A stretch of 6,252 bases of DNA from Rubrivivax sp. GTDB lineage: Bacteria > Pseudomonadota > Gammaproteobacteria > Burkholderiales > Burkholderiaceae. The stretch is taken from the NCBI GenBank assembly GCA_004211235.1, contig SEEY01000243.1:1-6252 (forward strand), read 5' to 3'. The notes below the pieces were generated by a model, which was given only the letters and a program-made list of their open reading frames with translations, was not told the origin of the DNA and did no database searches. This document shows positions 6,104-6,252 of the stretch, piece by piece (position 1 is the first letter of the stretch; each line of letters opens with the position of its first letter). A program made the translations under genes and the position numbers.

Positions 6104-6184
6104 GCAACAAGGTGAAGTGCCGGTGAAGGTTAGCAGCGGCACAGCGCCCGAGTCGGCCGGCCGGGCCCCGCGGCGGCGCGGCAC

Positions 6185-6190
6185 TAGAAT
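6185..6190 (+). promoter_or_regulatory. Candidate -10 box for the right-edge gene
   Basis: TAGAAT (6185-6190) matches five of six -10 consensus bases and lies in a locally less G+C-rich stretch. It would give a 5' leader of about 43 bases before the GTG at 6240. The -35 position is G+C-rich and shows no match. The same hexamer is the best -10 candidate in front of the ahcY riboswitch. Confidence 0.4.
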
Positions 6191-6239
6191 TCAAGGTTGC
6201 TTTGCGTGGCCGTGGCCACCGACTCCCAAGGAAACCAAC

Positions 6240-6252
6240 GTGTTCATCTCCA
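6240..6252 (+). CDS. Start of a gene cut by the right edge, possibly yajC
   Basis: Only four codons are visible: GTG TTC ATC TCC, read as Met-Phe-Ile-Ser. The start is well supported by AAGGA at 6228-6232, seven bases upstream, and by the -10-like TAGAAT at 6185. Burkholderiales YajC proteins, the small single-pass membrane partner of the SecDF translocase complex, commonly begin with MFIS, so yajC is a reasonable guess, but four residues cannot establish it. The gene is divergent from the YcaQ-like gene. Confidence 0.4.

Noticed and set aside
4490..6115. A 541-codon plus-strand frame opposite the YcaQ-like gene
   Set aside because: It is antisense to a family-recognisable gene and to the small gene; composition is that of a shadow frame.

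Overview
The window is about 70% G+C by eye and densely packed. It looks like a chromosomal piece of a betaproteobacterium, most likely order Burkholderiales (Comamonadaceae or a close relative). Three things point there: the G+C and codon bias; an S-adenosylhomocysteine (SAH) riboswitch in front of an adenosylhomocysteinase gene, an arrangement common in Beta- and some Gammaproteobacteria; and the first codons of a right-edge gene that resemble a Burkholderiales yajC start. I see no insertion sequence, prophage gene, CRISPR array, tRNA or rRNA.

Layout from left to right. (1) 1-472, minus strand: the N-terminal 157 residues of ahcY; the rest lies off the left edge. (2) 473-652: its leader, holding a SAH aptamer (565-631), a -10-like box just upstream and a plausible expression platform that can hide the ribosome binding site. 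(3) 653-1552, minus: an AraC-family regulator with an AraC_N sensor domain, resembling YqhC. (4) 1553-1710: a divergent regulatory region with an 18-bp interrupted palindrome. (5) 1711-2712, plus: an aldo/keto reductase, the probable target of the regulator. (6) 2709-3941, minus: an MFS exporter of the EntS/MFS_3 type, ending tail-to-tail with the reductase inside a shared CTAG. (7) 3942-4071: a leader with four tandem 10-bp repeats and a GC-rich hairpin. (8) 4072-4629, minus: a RibD_C/dihydrofolate-reductase-like protein. (9) 4685-4933, minus: an 82-residue protein of unknown function. (10) 4982-6094, minus: a YcaQ/AlkX-like winged-helix DNA glycosylase that probably starts with TTG. (11) 6240-6252, plus: the first four codons of a gene running off the right edge, perhaps yajC.

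Two functional units stand out. The first is SAH recycling: rising SAH would bind the riboswitch and raise ahcY translation. The second is a regulator/reductase pair, in which the AraC protein probably controls an NADPH-dependent carbonyl reductase in response to a reactive carbonyl or related inducer. The four minus-strand genes from 6094 down to 2709 are co-directional and may be partly co-transcribed, but their products do not form an obvious pathway. All genes are recognisable families except the 82-residue protein. I found no clear sign of a wholly new system; the most interesting material is in the non-coding leaders.
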